Of a stretch of 12,457 nucleotides of DNA, positions 6,744-12,457 are shown in pieces. The stretch comes from Candidatus Aquidulcis sp. Its GTDB lineage: Bacteria > Chloroflexota > Anaerolineae > Anaerolineales > E44-bin32. Location of the stretch: NCBI GenBank assembly GCA_020723365.1, contig DYJB01000037.1, forward strand, positions 1-12,457, written 5' to 3'. Every line of letters begins with the position of its first letter. The first letter of the stretch is position 1. The position numbers and the translations under genes were made by a program. The notes beneath the pieces are model-generated. The model saw nothing but the letters and a program-made list of their open reading frames with translations. It was not told the origin of the DNA and made no database searches.

Positions 6744-8330
6744 ATGCCCGGTGACCATCTGCTCGCCATCGATCACGGAACCCAGAGCGCTCGCGCCCTG
6801 GTCTTCGATCCGCGCGGCAACCTGATCGCCAAGTCGCGCGTGCCCATCGAGCCCTACACCTCCGACGCCCCCGGCCTGGCCGAACAGAATCCACAGGTCT
6901 TCTGGGAGGCGCTCAGCCAGGCATGCCGGGCACTGTGGACGATGCCCGGCGTGTCGAAGGACGCCATCGCCGGCGTGGCGCTGACCACCCAGCGATCGAC
7001 GCTCATCAACGTCGACAAGCATGGGGCGCCCCTGCGTCCGGCTATCGTGTGGCTCGACCAGCGCCGGACGGAAGGATTGCGGCCCGTCGGTGGGGCGTGG
7101 GGCACGCTCTTCCGCCTGGCCGGCATGTCCGGCACAGTCGCCTATCTCCAGGCCGAGGCGGAGGCCAACTGGCTCCACACCCATCAGCCCGAGATCTGGC
7201 GCCAGACCCACAAGTTCCTGTTCCTTTCCGGGTACCTCACGTACCTGCTCACCGGCAAGTTCGTCGACTCGGTCGGCTGCCAGGTCGGCTACATCCCCTT
7301 CGACTACAAGGCGCAGACCTGGTCGAAACGCCGGGATTGGAAGTGGCAGGCGGTGCCGATGGATCCCTCCATCCTTCCGGATCTGGTGTCGCCGGCGAAG
7401 GTGCTGGGTGAGATCACCGCCGCCGCCAGCAAGGCCACCGGCATACCGCGGGGTCTTCCGCTGGTCGCCGCCGCGGCCGACAAGGCCTGCGAGGTCATCG
7501 GCGCCGGATGCGTCGATCCGCACATCGGCTGCCTGAGCTATGGGACGACGGCCACGATCAATACCACCCACCGCAAGTACATCGAGATCATCCCGCTCAT
7601 TCCGCCCTACCCGTCGGCCGTCCCGGGCGCCTACAGCCTCGAGCTGCAGATCTATCGCGGCTACTGGATGGTGAGCTGGTTCAAGCAGGAGTTCGGGCTG
7701 CGCGAGCAGCGCCTGGCCGATGAGCGCGGCCTCGAGCCGGAAGCTCTCTTCGACGAGCTGGTACGGGCCGTTCCGCCCGGATCGCAGGGCCTGCTGCTGC
7801 AGCCGTACTGGTCGCCCGGCCTGAAGCACCCCGGTCCCGAGGCGCGCGGCGCCATCACCGGGATCACCCGCGGCACCACCCAGGCGCGCGGCGCCATCAT
7901 CGGCTTCGGAGACGTCCACACACGGGCCCATATCTACCGCGCCATCCTGGAAGGGCTGGCCTACGCGCTGCGCGAGGGCGCCGAGCGCACCTCGAAGCGC
8001 AGCGGCGTGCCCATCACCGAACTGCGCGTGGCCGGGGGCGGCAGCCAGAGCGATGCCGCCATGCAGCTCACAGCCGACATCTTCGGCCTTCCCACGTCGC
8101 GGCCGCATGTCTACGAGGCCTCCGGCCTGGGCGCCGCCATGGACGCCGCCGTCGGTCTCGGCCTGCACCCCGACTTCGAAGCGGCAGTGCGCGAGATGAC
8201 GCACCTGGGCCCTACCTTCGAACCTGACCCGCGCGCACACGCCGTCTACGATGGCTTGTACCGCCAGGTGTACCTGAAGATGTACGCCCAGCTCCGGCCG
8301 CTGTATGAAACCATCCGCCGCGTGACGTGA
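6744..8330 (+). CDS. FGGY-family carbohydrate kinase, glycerol-kinase-like, substrate uncertain
   Basis: This ATP-dependent sugar or polyol kinase has 528 residues from ATG 6744, or 541 from ATG 6705. The first phosphate loop is AIDHGTQSAR (8-17). The substrate pocket region reads TTQRST (81-86), then IVWLDQRRT (101-109) with Trp103. The catalytic base is Asp246 in AAADKA. ATP-site elements are SYGTTATINT and AGGGSQSDAA (430-439), and the FGGY C-terminal signature runs to SGLGAAMDAA. Compared with E. coli GlpK, the glycerol-binding Arg83-Glu84 pair becomes Arg84-Ser85, while the Trp and the Asp base remain. The position next to glpD argues for glycerol, but the Ser leaves dihydroxyacetone, a tetritol or another small polyol possible. 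The conserved ARGAI segment occurs twice, 14 residues apart (367-371 and 381-385). I withhold the symbol glpK because of these deviations. Confidence 0.85.
   Translation: MPGDHLLAIDHGTQSARALVFDPRGNLIAKSRVPIEPYTSDAPGLAEQNPQVFWEALSQACRALWTMPGVSKDAIAGVALTTQRSTLINVDKHGAPLRPAIVWLDQRRTEGLRPVGGAWGTLFRLAGMSGTVAYLQAEAEANWLHTHQPEIWRQTHKFLFLSGYLTYLLTGKFVDSVGCQVGYIPFDYKAQTWSKRRDWKWQAVPMDPSILPDLVSPAKVLGEITAAASKATGIPRGLPLVAAAADKACEVIGAGCVDPHIGCLSYGTTATINTTHRKYIEIIPLIPPYPSAVPGAYSLELQIYRGYWMVSWFKQEFGLREQRLADERGLEPEALFDELVRAVPPGSQGLLLQPYWSPGLKHPGPEARGAITGITRGTTQARGAIIGFGDVHTRAHIYRAILEGLAYALREGAERTSKRSGVPITELRVAGGGSQSDAAMQLTADIFGLPTSRPHVYEASGLGAAMDAAVGLGLHPDFEAAVREMTHLGPTFEPDPRAHAVYDGLYRQVYLKMYAQLRPLYETIRRVT
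7840..7923 (+). repeat. Internal direct repeat in the kinase gene, 42-bp period
   Basis: An identical 18-bp word, aggcgcgcggcgccatca, starts at 7840 and again at 7882, exactly 14 codons apart. After one mismatch the match continues for three bases. Each copy encodes EARGAI or QARGAI followed by a Gly-containing turn. Beyond this the two 42-bp units have diverged. This looks like an in-frame tandem duplication within the conserved motif. Confidence 0.7.
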
Positions 8331-8331
8331 T

Positions 8332-8346
8332 GCCGGTCCTCCCGGC
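8332..8346 (+). other. Small hairpin between kinase and deacetylase genes
   Basis: GCCGG and CCGGC are separated by five bases, just after the kinase stop. There is no T-tract, so it is unlikely to terminate. It lies 15 bp upstream of the GTG start at 8362, which has no visible Shine-Dalgarno, so an effect on translation is possible. Short GC stems are common by chance here. Confidence 0.2.
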
Positions 8347-8361
8347 TGCCGGCCGTCCCGC

Positions 8362-9303
8362 GTGAAGGCCTTCTCGGCCGATCGCCTCACCCTGCCCCTG
8401 CCCGCCGGCCACCGCTTTCCGGCCGAGAAGTATGTCCGACTGCGGGAGCGCATCGAGTCGTCGCCCGAGTTCGCCGGCGTCGAGCTGTGCTTTCCCGAGG
8501 CGGCCAGTGAAGCCCAGCTCCGCCTGGTTCATTCGCCGGAGTACGTCGCTGCCGTCCTGGCGGGAACGCTGACCGAGCGCCAGGTGCGCCGCATCGGGCT
8601 TCCGTGGTCGCCCGAACTGGCGGAGCGCTCGCGGCGCTCGGTCGGCGGAACGCTCGCGGCGTGTCAGGCGGCCCTCATCGACGGCCGGGCCATCCACCTG
8701 GGCGGCGGCACCCATCATGCCTTCCCGGCGTACGGCGCCGGCTACTGCGTCTTCAACGATGTGGCTGTGGCGGTGCGCCACCTTCGGCAGCAGGGCCTCG
8801 CCGCCCGCGCCCTCATCCTGGATCTCGACGTCCACCAGGGCGACGGCACGGCCGCCATCTTCGCCGGCGATCCCTCGGTGTACACGTGCTCGCTGCATGG
8901 CGAAGGCAACTTCCCGTTCCACAAGCAGATCGGCGATCTGGACTTCGCCTTCCCCAACGGCACCCAGGACGCCCTCTACCTGGAGACCTTGGGGCGCCTC
9001 CTGCCGCAGGTGCTCGAGGCCTCGCGGCCCGACCTGGTGGTCTACCTGGCGGGCGCCGATCCGTTCGAGGGCGACACGCTGGGACGCCTGAGCCTGACCA
9101 AGGACGGACTGCGGCAGCGAGACCGACTGGTCCTGGAGGGGTGCCGCACTCGCCGCTTGCCCATCGCCATCGCCCTCGGCGGAGGCTACGCCCGCGACAT
9201 CGAGGACACGGTTGACGTTCACCTGAACACGCTGCGGCAGGCGCTGGCGTCCTGGGACGGCACGCCTGAGCTGGCCGGTTCCCACCTCCCCGGCGGCCAT
9301 TGA
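8362..9303 (+). CDS. HDAC/AcuC-superfamily deacetylase, class IV-like
   Basis: This zinc-dependent amidohydrolase of the arginase-deacetylase fold has 313 residues. The active site is complete: tandem His118-His119 in GGGTHHAF, GYCVFND (127-133), zinc ligands Asp156 and His158 in DLDVHQGDG, zinc ligand Asp233 in AGADPFEGD, and catalytic Tyr276 in LGGGYARD. The SLHGEGNFPFHK stretch (177-188) and GDTLGRLSLT are typical of bacterial class IV-like members. Known bacterial relatives deacetylate protein lysines, polyamines or small amides. No histone substrate is implied. The GTG start follows the kinase stop by 31 bp with no recognisable ribosome binding site; no better in-frame start is available. 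Its place inside a glycerol-lipid operon suggests a metabolic or enzyme-regulating deacetylase, which is inference. Confidence 0.9.
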   Translation: MKAFSADRLTLPLPAGHRFPAEKYVRLRERIESSPEFAGVELCFPEAASEAQLRLVHSPEYVAAVLAGTLTERQVRRIGLPWSPELAERSRRSVGGTLAACQAALIDGRAIHLGGGTHHAFPAYGAGYCVFNDVAVAVRHLRQQGLAARALILDLDVHQGDGTAAIFAGDPSVYTCSLHGEGNFPFHKQIGDLDFAFPNGTQDALYLETLGRLLPQVLEASRPDLVVYLAGADPFEGDTLGRLSLTKDGLRQRDRLVLEGCRTRRLPIAIALGGGYARDIEDTVDVHLNTLRQALASWDGTPELAGSHLPGGH

Positions 9304-9340
9304 GGGTTACTATGAATGCAGAGCCTGCGCGGACGGCCTG

Positions 9341-9346
9341 GGAGGG
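9341..9346 (+). promoter_or_regulatory. Ribosome binding site deciding the plsY start at 9352
   Basis: GGAGGG is followed by five bases and then the ATG at 9352. It beats the in-frame ATG at 9316, which would add 12 hydrophilic residues before the first membrane helix. A TACTAT at 9308-9313 could be a weak internal -10, but I do not rely on it. Confidence 0.6.
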
Positions 9347-9351
9347 ACCCC

Positions 9352-9939
9352 ATGGTCATTCACGATTGGCATCTCTTCATCCTCGCCTACCTCATCGGCT
9401 CTTTGCCCACCGCCTACCTGGCCACCCGCCTCGTCACCGGCAAGGACATCCGCACGATGGGCGACGGCAACATGGGCGCCCGCAACGTCGTGCGCTGCGT
9501 CGGTTGGGCTCCCGGGGTGCTGGTGGGCGTCGTCGACATTCTCAAGGGCGCGCTGGTGATCAAGATCGCCCAGGCGTGGCGCGTCTCGGACGGCGCCCTG
9601 CTCGTCATTGCCCTGTGCGCGACCCTGGGACATGACTTTCCTCTATTCACCCGCCTCCGCGGCGGCCAGGGGATGGCCACCCTCCTGGGAGTCTTTGGTG
9701 TGCTCTTCCCCCAGGAGACCATCCTGTCACTGGCGGCCTTCGCCTTGATTCTCGCCTTTAGCCACAACTGGGATCTCAGCTGCGCCGTGGCCTGTGTCGT
9801 GCTGGTGGGGTTGATGGCGGCGGGGCAGCCGCCTCGCCGGCTTCTCTTCCCCTTCCTTCTGCTGCCCACGATCGGCGGCAGCAAGCTCATCCAGCGCTGG
9901 CAGGCGGCGCACCTGCCCGCTCACGCGTCTGGCCGCTGA
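9352..9939 (+). CDS. plsY: PlsY-like glycerol-3-phosphate acyltransferase, divergent
   Basis: PlsY acylates G3P at sn-1 from acyl-phosphate at the inner membrane, the first step of bacterial phospholipid synthesis. The protein has 195 residues, within the family range, with about five to seven hydrophobic segments. The PlsY pattern is clear: GSLPTAYLATRL (16-27), GDGNMGARNVVR (37-48), the DILKG loop (62-66), and GHDFPLFTRLRGGQGMAT (93-110). Two positions differ from the canonical motifs GSGNxGATN and GGKGVAT: Asp38 replaces the Ser and Gln106 replaces the Lys, both expected to contact phosphate. Arg48 is kept. The third family motif is hard to find. Downstream of glpD and the kinase it fits a G3P-consuming step. 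DHAP or another phosphorylated acceptor is possible given the substitutions, and it may be a second PlsY beside a canonical one elsewhere. Confidence 0.82.
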   Translation: MVIHDWHLFILAYLIGSLPTAYLATRLVTGKDIRTMGDGNMGARNVVRCVGWAPGVLVGVVDILKGALVIKIAQAWRVSDGALLVIALCATLGHDFPLFTRLRGGQGMATLLGVFGVLFPQETILSLAAFALILAFSHNWDLSCAVACVVLVGLMAAGQPPRRLLFPFLLLPTIGGSKLIQRWQAAHLPAHASGR

Positions 9940-9983
9940 TCGCCCATAGAGTGCAACGGCGGTCCAACTCGGCGAGGCCGGGT

Positions 9984-9989
9984 TAGAAT
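9984..9989 (+). promoter_or_regulatory. Candidate -10 box (TAGAAT) for a leaderless transcript
   Basis: TAGAAT lies six bases before the ATG at 9996. Transcription normally begins about seven bases after the -10 hexamer, which would put the first transcribed base at or beside the start codon. No Shine-Dalgarno is present between them. This favours leaderless initiation for the lipoprotein gene. No clear -35 is seen. Confidence 0.55.
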
Positions 9990-9995
9990 GCCTCC

Positions 9996-11372
9996 ATGAT
10001 GGGTGGCCTCATCGCACTCCGCCCCTGCCGTGCATCTTGGCGCCGGGTCCTCCACCGGGTCGTTCTCTCCCTGACGCTGTTCCTCGGATCGTGTTCCTTC
10101 CCTTCGCCCACCAGCCTGCACACAACGTCGACTCCCACCGAAGGCCCGGCGACACCCACCCAACCGACGGTCGTTCCGACGGCCCTCTCCCCCTCGCCCG
10201 GCGCCTCCTTCCCTGAGCAGGTCGTGGCCTTGCAGGCCATTGCGGACCAGGTTCAGCGCCTGCGCGGCCTCGACGCTCGACACCCGCTCGAGGCTGAGAT
10301 CGTGTCCCCTGTGGACTTTGCCCACCAGGCTCGGGCGGCTCTCGCCGCGGAGTGGCCGGATACGCTGCTGGCACGGCAACTCCAGCTCGACTCGTTCCTC
10401 GGCCTCGTGCGGGCTCCGCTCACCGGCGGGACCGGACGGAAGGGCGACACAGCCGGGATCTTCGCCGCTCCCGACGGCGCCGTGTTTGCGGTGCACGGGT
10501 GGCAGCCAAAACCTGGCGACACGGCGCTCGTTGCCTGCGCCTTCGACCGGGCGCTGGTGATGCAGTCCCTCTCCGATCTCTCGTCCGAGATGCTCTCCCT
10601 CATCTGCCCCGACGATCTGGATGCCTGCCTGGCGCGGCGGGCGCTCATGGCGGGCGATGCCGCTCTTCTTGCCGAGCAATGGTGGCGCACGTTCGGAGGG
10701 GATCGTTCGATCCTGCCGGCCTCACCGGTCGACTGCGCCGCCCACATGGCCGAGCGCGACGATGGGGTGCCCGACATCTACGCGCTGCGTAGCTTCCCGG
10801 CTGAGGCCGGCCTGGCATTCGTCCGCACGCACTACCTGACCGGCGGTTGGGCGGCGGTCGATGCCCTGCACGCCGATCCTCCGCTTTCGAGCGAGCAGAT
10901 CCTGCACCCGGAACGCTATCCCAAGGACGCCCCTCGCTCTCCTGACCTCGACGACCTCTCGCCGGCGTTGGGAGATGGGTGGACGACGACGGACTCCGGT
11001 GTCCTGGGAGAGTGGCGCACGCGGCTGGCGCTGCGCGCCTACCTTGAACCGGACGAGGCCGAGAAGGCGGCGGCCGGCTGGGGCGGGGATCGCTACGTCA
11101 TCCTGGCCGGCCCGGCCTCGGGGTCTGCGGCCTGGCTGCTGCTCTCGCGCTGGGACACGGTGCGCGACGCCCACGAGTTCTTCGGTTCCTTTCGAACCTA
11201 CGGCGAAGGGCGTTTTGGCCTGCCGCGTCGCACCAGCACCTCGCTGCTTTGGGAACTCGAGGCCGGCGTTGTCCTGCTGCAGGTCGGCAATGATCAGACG
11301 CTTTGGATCCAGGCTCCCAGCGTCGAGGCCGCCGACGCGCTGCGCCTCGCCTCCGGCTTCCCTCTCTACTGA
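9996..11372 (+). CDS. Lipoprotein with degenerate metalloprotease-like domain
   Basis: The protein has 458 residues and starts ATGATG at an apparently leaderless promoter. A basic n-region (1-21), a hydrophobic core (22-30) and the lipobox LGSC with Cys33 mark an exported lipoprotein. A Thr/Ser/Pro-rich tether follows (34-72), then a globular domain. From memory it matches a Chloroflexota family of putative zinc peptidases: GGWAAVDALHADPPLSSEQI (283-302), HPERY (304-308) and AAAGWGGDRYVIL (358-370) are family hallmarks, and AGIFAAPDG corresponds to their AGFYDP segment. The metal site is gone. Where relatives have HExxHAL, this protein has Cys181-Ala-Phe-Asp-Arg185-Ala-Leu, and the downstream glutamate of ALxEGDA is Ala219. 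It is therefore probably a non-catalytic surface protein. Its function is unknown; binding or scaffolding is a guess. Composition does not differ from its neighbours. Confidence 0.78.
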   Translation: MMGGLIALRPCRASWRRVLHRVVLSLTLFLGSCSFPSPTSLHTTSTPTEGPATPTQPTVVPTALSPSPGASFPEQVVALQAIADQVQRLRGLDARHPLEAEIVSPVDFAHQARAALAAEWPDTLLARQLQLDSFLGLVRAPLTGGTGRKGDTAGIFAAPDGAVFAVHGWQPKPGDTALVACAFDRALVMQSLSDLSSEMLSLICPDDLDACLARRALMAGDAALLAEQWWRTFGGDRSILPASPVDCAAHMAERDDGVPDIYALRSFPAEAGLAFVRTHYLTGGWAAVDALHADPPLSSEQILHPERYPKDAPRSPDLDDLSPALGDGWTTTDSGVLGEWRTRLALRAYLEPDEAEKAAAGWGGDRYVILAGPASGSAAWLLLSRWDTVRDAHEFFGSFRTYGEGRFGLPRRTSTSLLWELEAGVVLLQVGNDQTLWIQAPSVEAADALRLASGFPLY

Positions 11373-11450
11373 ACCTTCCACAGGCCTACTGCCCGAGGGC
11401 CATGCGCACGGGGGCGAGGGCGCTTCCCTTTCCTGACGAGACGGGGAGTA

Positions 11451-11475
11451 TGCGCCGCAGGTCTTCCGCGGCGCA
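11451..11475. terminator. Hairpin between convergent genes, possible bidirectional terminator
   Basis: TGCGCCGC (11451-11458) and GCGGCGCA (11468-11475) form a perfect 8-bp, GC-rich stem with a 9-base loop in the 114-bp gap between two convergent genes. There is no T-run on either strand, so intrinsic termination is uncertain. The location is the main support. Confidence 0.4.
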
Positions 11476-11486
11476 GGGGGGATGCC

Positions 11487-12431
11487 TCAGGATCGCCGAG
11501 GTGGAGAGGCGGCGTACAGCTCGCCTGAGGAGCCGTTGATGGCGAGCTCGGTCGTCGTCTCCCGCGATCGCACCGTTGCCAGCCAGACCGGCGCCAGAAT
11601 CAGCCGGTAGGAATCGACCACCATGCGGGCGGTGCGCAGCGAAAGCTTCTGCCCGTGAGCTCTCACCGCCAGGCGCTGCGTCGTGAGCTCGAGCGATCGC
11701 TGCCGAGCTCGCAAGGCCGCATCGGCCAGCGACAGGCTGTACGTTTCGGCCGGCCAGGAGGCCAGGAAGGACGGATCGAAAGGTTCCATTCGCCCGGCGT
11801 CAAAGTCTTCCGCGGCCGGCGCCAGCTGCGGCGCCAGGCGATGGCTGGCCAGGATGGCGATCGGGCCGGCGGGCGGCTCGGTCCCAGCCTCGGCTTCTTC
11901 TCCTCCCACGCGCGTTCGCCTTTCCGGAGAGGGAAGGCTCCAGTCGATGACGCCGCCCATTTCCATCAGCCACACCGGCAGGTAGATGCCCAGGAGGCGC
12001 TCCAGGCGCGGCGCCTGCTTGCGTCCCTCGATCCATGCCCTGACCCGGCGGTGGGCCTCGCTCTCCGGGAGGGCGATGGGGACGATCGCCTCCGGCGCTT
12101 CCAGCAGTTGCACGTCGCCGGCCTCGACCGTGTAGACCGCCTCGCAGTACGGGCAGTTCAACGAGAGGGTCTCGGCCGCCAGCAGAAAGTGCGCCCCGCA
12201 CGCGGAGCACGCCAGCGTTCGGCTGTGGGTGGGGTGCGCATGCCCGCGGGCTGTGGCCAGCGCCAGGACGAAGTCGTTATCCTCGGGCGCGACGGCCGCG
12301 GCGCTGCTTCCCACCCCCAGGCGCGTGCCGCAGTGATCGCACTGCAGCGCCTCCCCATCCGGCGCATAGGCCATGGGGCCACCACACTTCGGGCACGAGA
12401 AGCGATCGGGATCTGTGATCGTCGGCCGCAC
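11487..12431 (-). CDS. Double zinc-ribbon protein of unknown function
   Basis: The protein has 314 residues from a GTG at 12431. The frame stays open to the window edge and no strong ribosome binding site is seen, so the true start may lie beyond 12457. Two zinc ribbons come first: Cys13, Cys16, Cys31 and Cys34 (CPKCGG...CDHCG), and Cys75, Cys78, Cys93 and Cys96 (CSACG...CPYC). A conserved region follows: IVPIALPESEAHRRVRAWIEG (116-136) and LLGIYLPVWLMEMGGVIDW (146-164), then a beta-rich and helical tail. The layout resembles TFIIB-type zinc-ribbon proteins such as Bacillus YdjG and proteins annotated as PriA-like zinc ribbon, but no helicase motifs are present. No membrane helix is evident. 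It is convergent with the lipoprotein gene and has no visible link to the lipid operon. Its function cannot be assigned. Confidence 0.8.
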   Translation of the reverse strand: MRPTITDPDRFSCPKCGGPMAYAPDGEALQCDHCGTRLGVGSSAAAVAPEDNDFVLALATARGHAHPTHSRTLACSACGAHFLLAAETLSLNCPYCEAVYTVEAGDVQLLEAPEAIVPIALPESEAHRRVRAWIEGRKQAPRLERLLGIYLPVWLMEMGGVIDWSLPSPERRTRVGGEEAEAGTEPPAGPIAILASHRLAPQLAPAAEDFDAGRMEPFDPSFLASWPAETYSLSLADAALRARQRSLELTTQRLAVRAHGQKLSLRTARMVVDSYRLILAPVWLATVRSRETTTELAINGSSGELYAASPPRRS

Positions 12432-12457
12432 CTCGGCACTTGTCGGCAGGGGCTTGT

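Noticed and set aside
5067..8453. Very long minus-strand open frame (1128 codons) opposite glpD and the kinase
   Set aside because: The plus-strand genes have clear conserved domains. The antisense translation is Gly/Ala/Arg/Gln-rich without recognisable motifs, as expected of a shadow frame in GC-rich codon usage.
8212..9300. Minus-strand open frame of 362 codons opposite the deacetylase
   Set aside because: It is a low-complexity shadow of a gene with a complete HDAC active site.
9316..9351. Upstream ATG for the PlsY-like protein
   Set aside because: It would add a polar 12-residue tail, and the strong GGAGGG site belongs to ATG 9352.
1..12457. tRNA, rRNA, CRISPR arrays, insertion sequences, attachment sites, riboswitches
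   Set aside because: All intergenic gaps are under 150 bp. None shows repeated spacers, terminal inverted repeats, transposase genes or structured-RNA features that I could recognise.

Overview
The window is about two-thirds G+C and densely coding, with no rRNA, tRNA, CRISPR or mobile element that I can see. It most resembles an Anaerolineae-type Chloroflexota genome. The evidence is a lipoprotein with a Thr/Pro/Ser-rich linker belonging to a family I associate with that phylum, TAnnnT -10 boxes close to genes (one apparently leaderless), and divergent FGGY kinase and PlsY relatives. This placement is an inference; no marker gene is present.

Layout: (1) 1-1452 (+), the 3' part of an FAD-dependent alkyl-DHAP-synthase-like enzyme, cut by the window edge. 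(2) 1598-3226 (+), a membrane protein with about five helices and a sulfatase/alkaline-phosphatase-superfamily domain, behind a candidate promoter at 1516. (3) 3376-9939 (+), a probable six-gene operon from a candidate promoter at 3283: short-chain dehydrogenase, monoacylglycerol-lipase-like hydrolase, FAD glycerol-3-phosphate dehydrogenase, FGGY kinase of the glycerol-kinase type, HDAC-like deacetylase and PlsY-like acyltransferase. (4) 9996-11372 (+), a lipoprotein with a metalloprotease-like scaffold that has lost its zinc ligands, apparently read from a leaderless mRNA. (5) 11487-12431 (-), a double zinc-ribbon protein, convergent with the lipoprotein and separated from it by a hairpin.

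The genes of regions 1 and 3 fit together around glycerol, glycerol-3-phosphate and DHAP. The hydrolase could release glycerol from acylglycerols, the kinase could phosphorylate it, and GlpD would oxidise G3P to DHAP. The PlsY-like protein would acylate G3P or a relative, the AGPS-like flavoprotein could exchange acyl for alkyl on acyl-DHAP, and the SDR could reduce a keto intermediate. I therefore read 1-9939 as a glycerolipid turnover and possibly ether-lipid locus. The unusual active-site variants in the kinase and the PlsY-like protein suggest substrates may differ from the textbook ones.

The most notable observations are a 42-bp-spaced duplication inside the kinase's conserved ARGAI motif, loss of two expected phosphate-binding residues in PlsY, the pseudo-metalloprotease lipoprotein, and the lipid locus as a whole. 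No gene-free stretch exceeds 300 bases; the longest are 1453-1597, 3227-3375 and 11373-11486.
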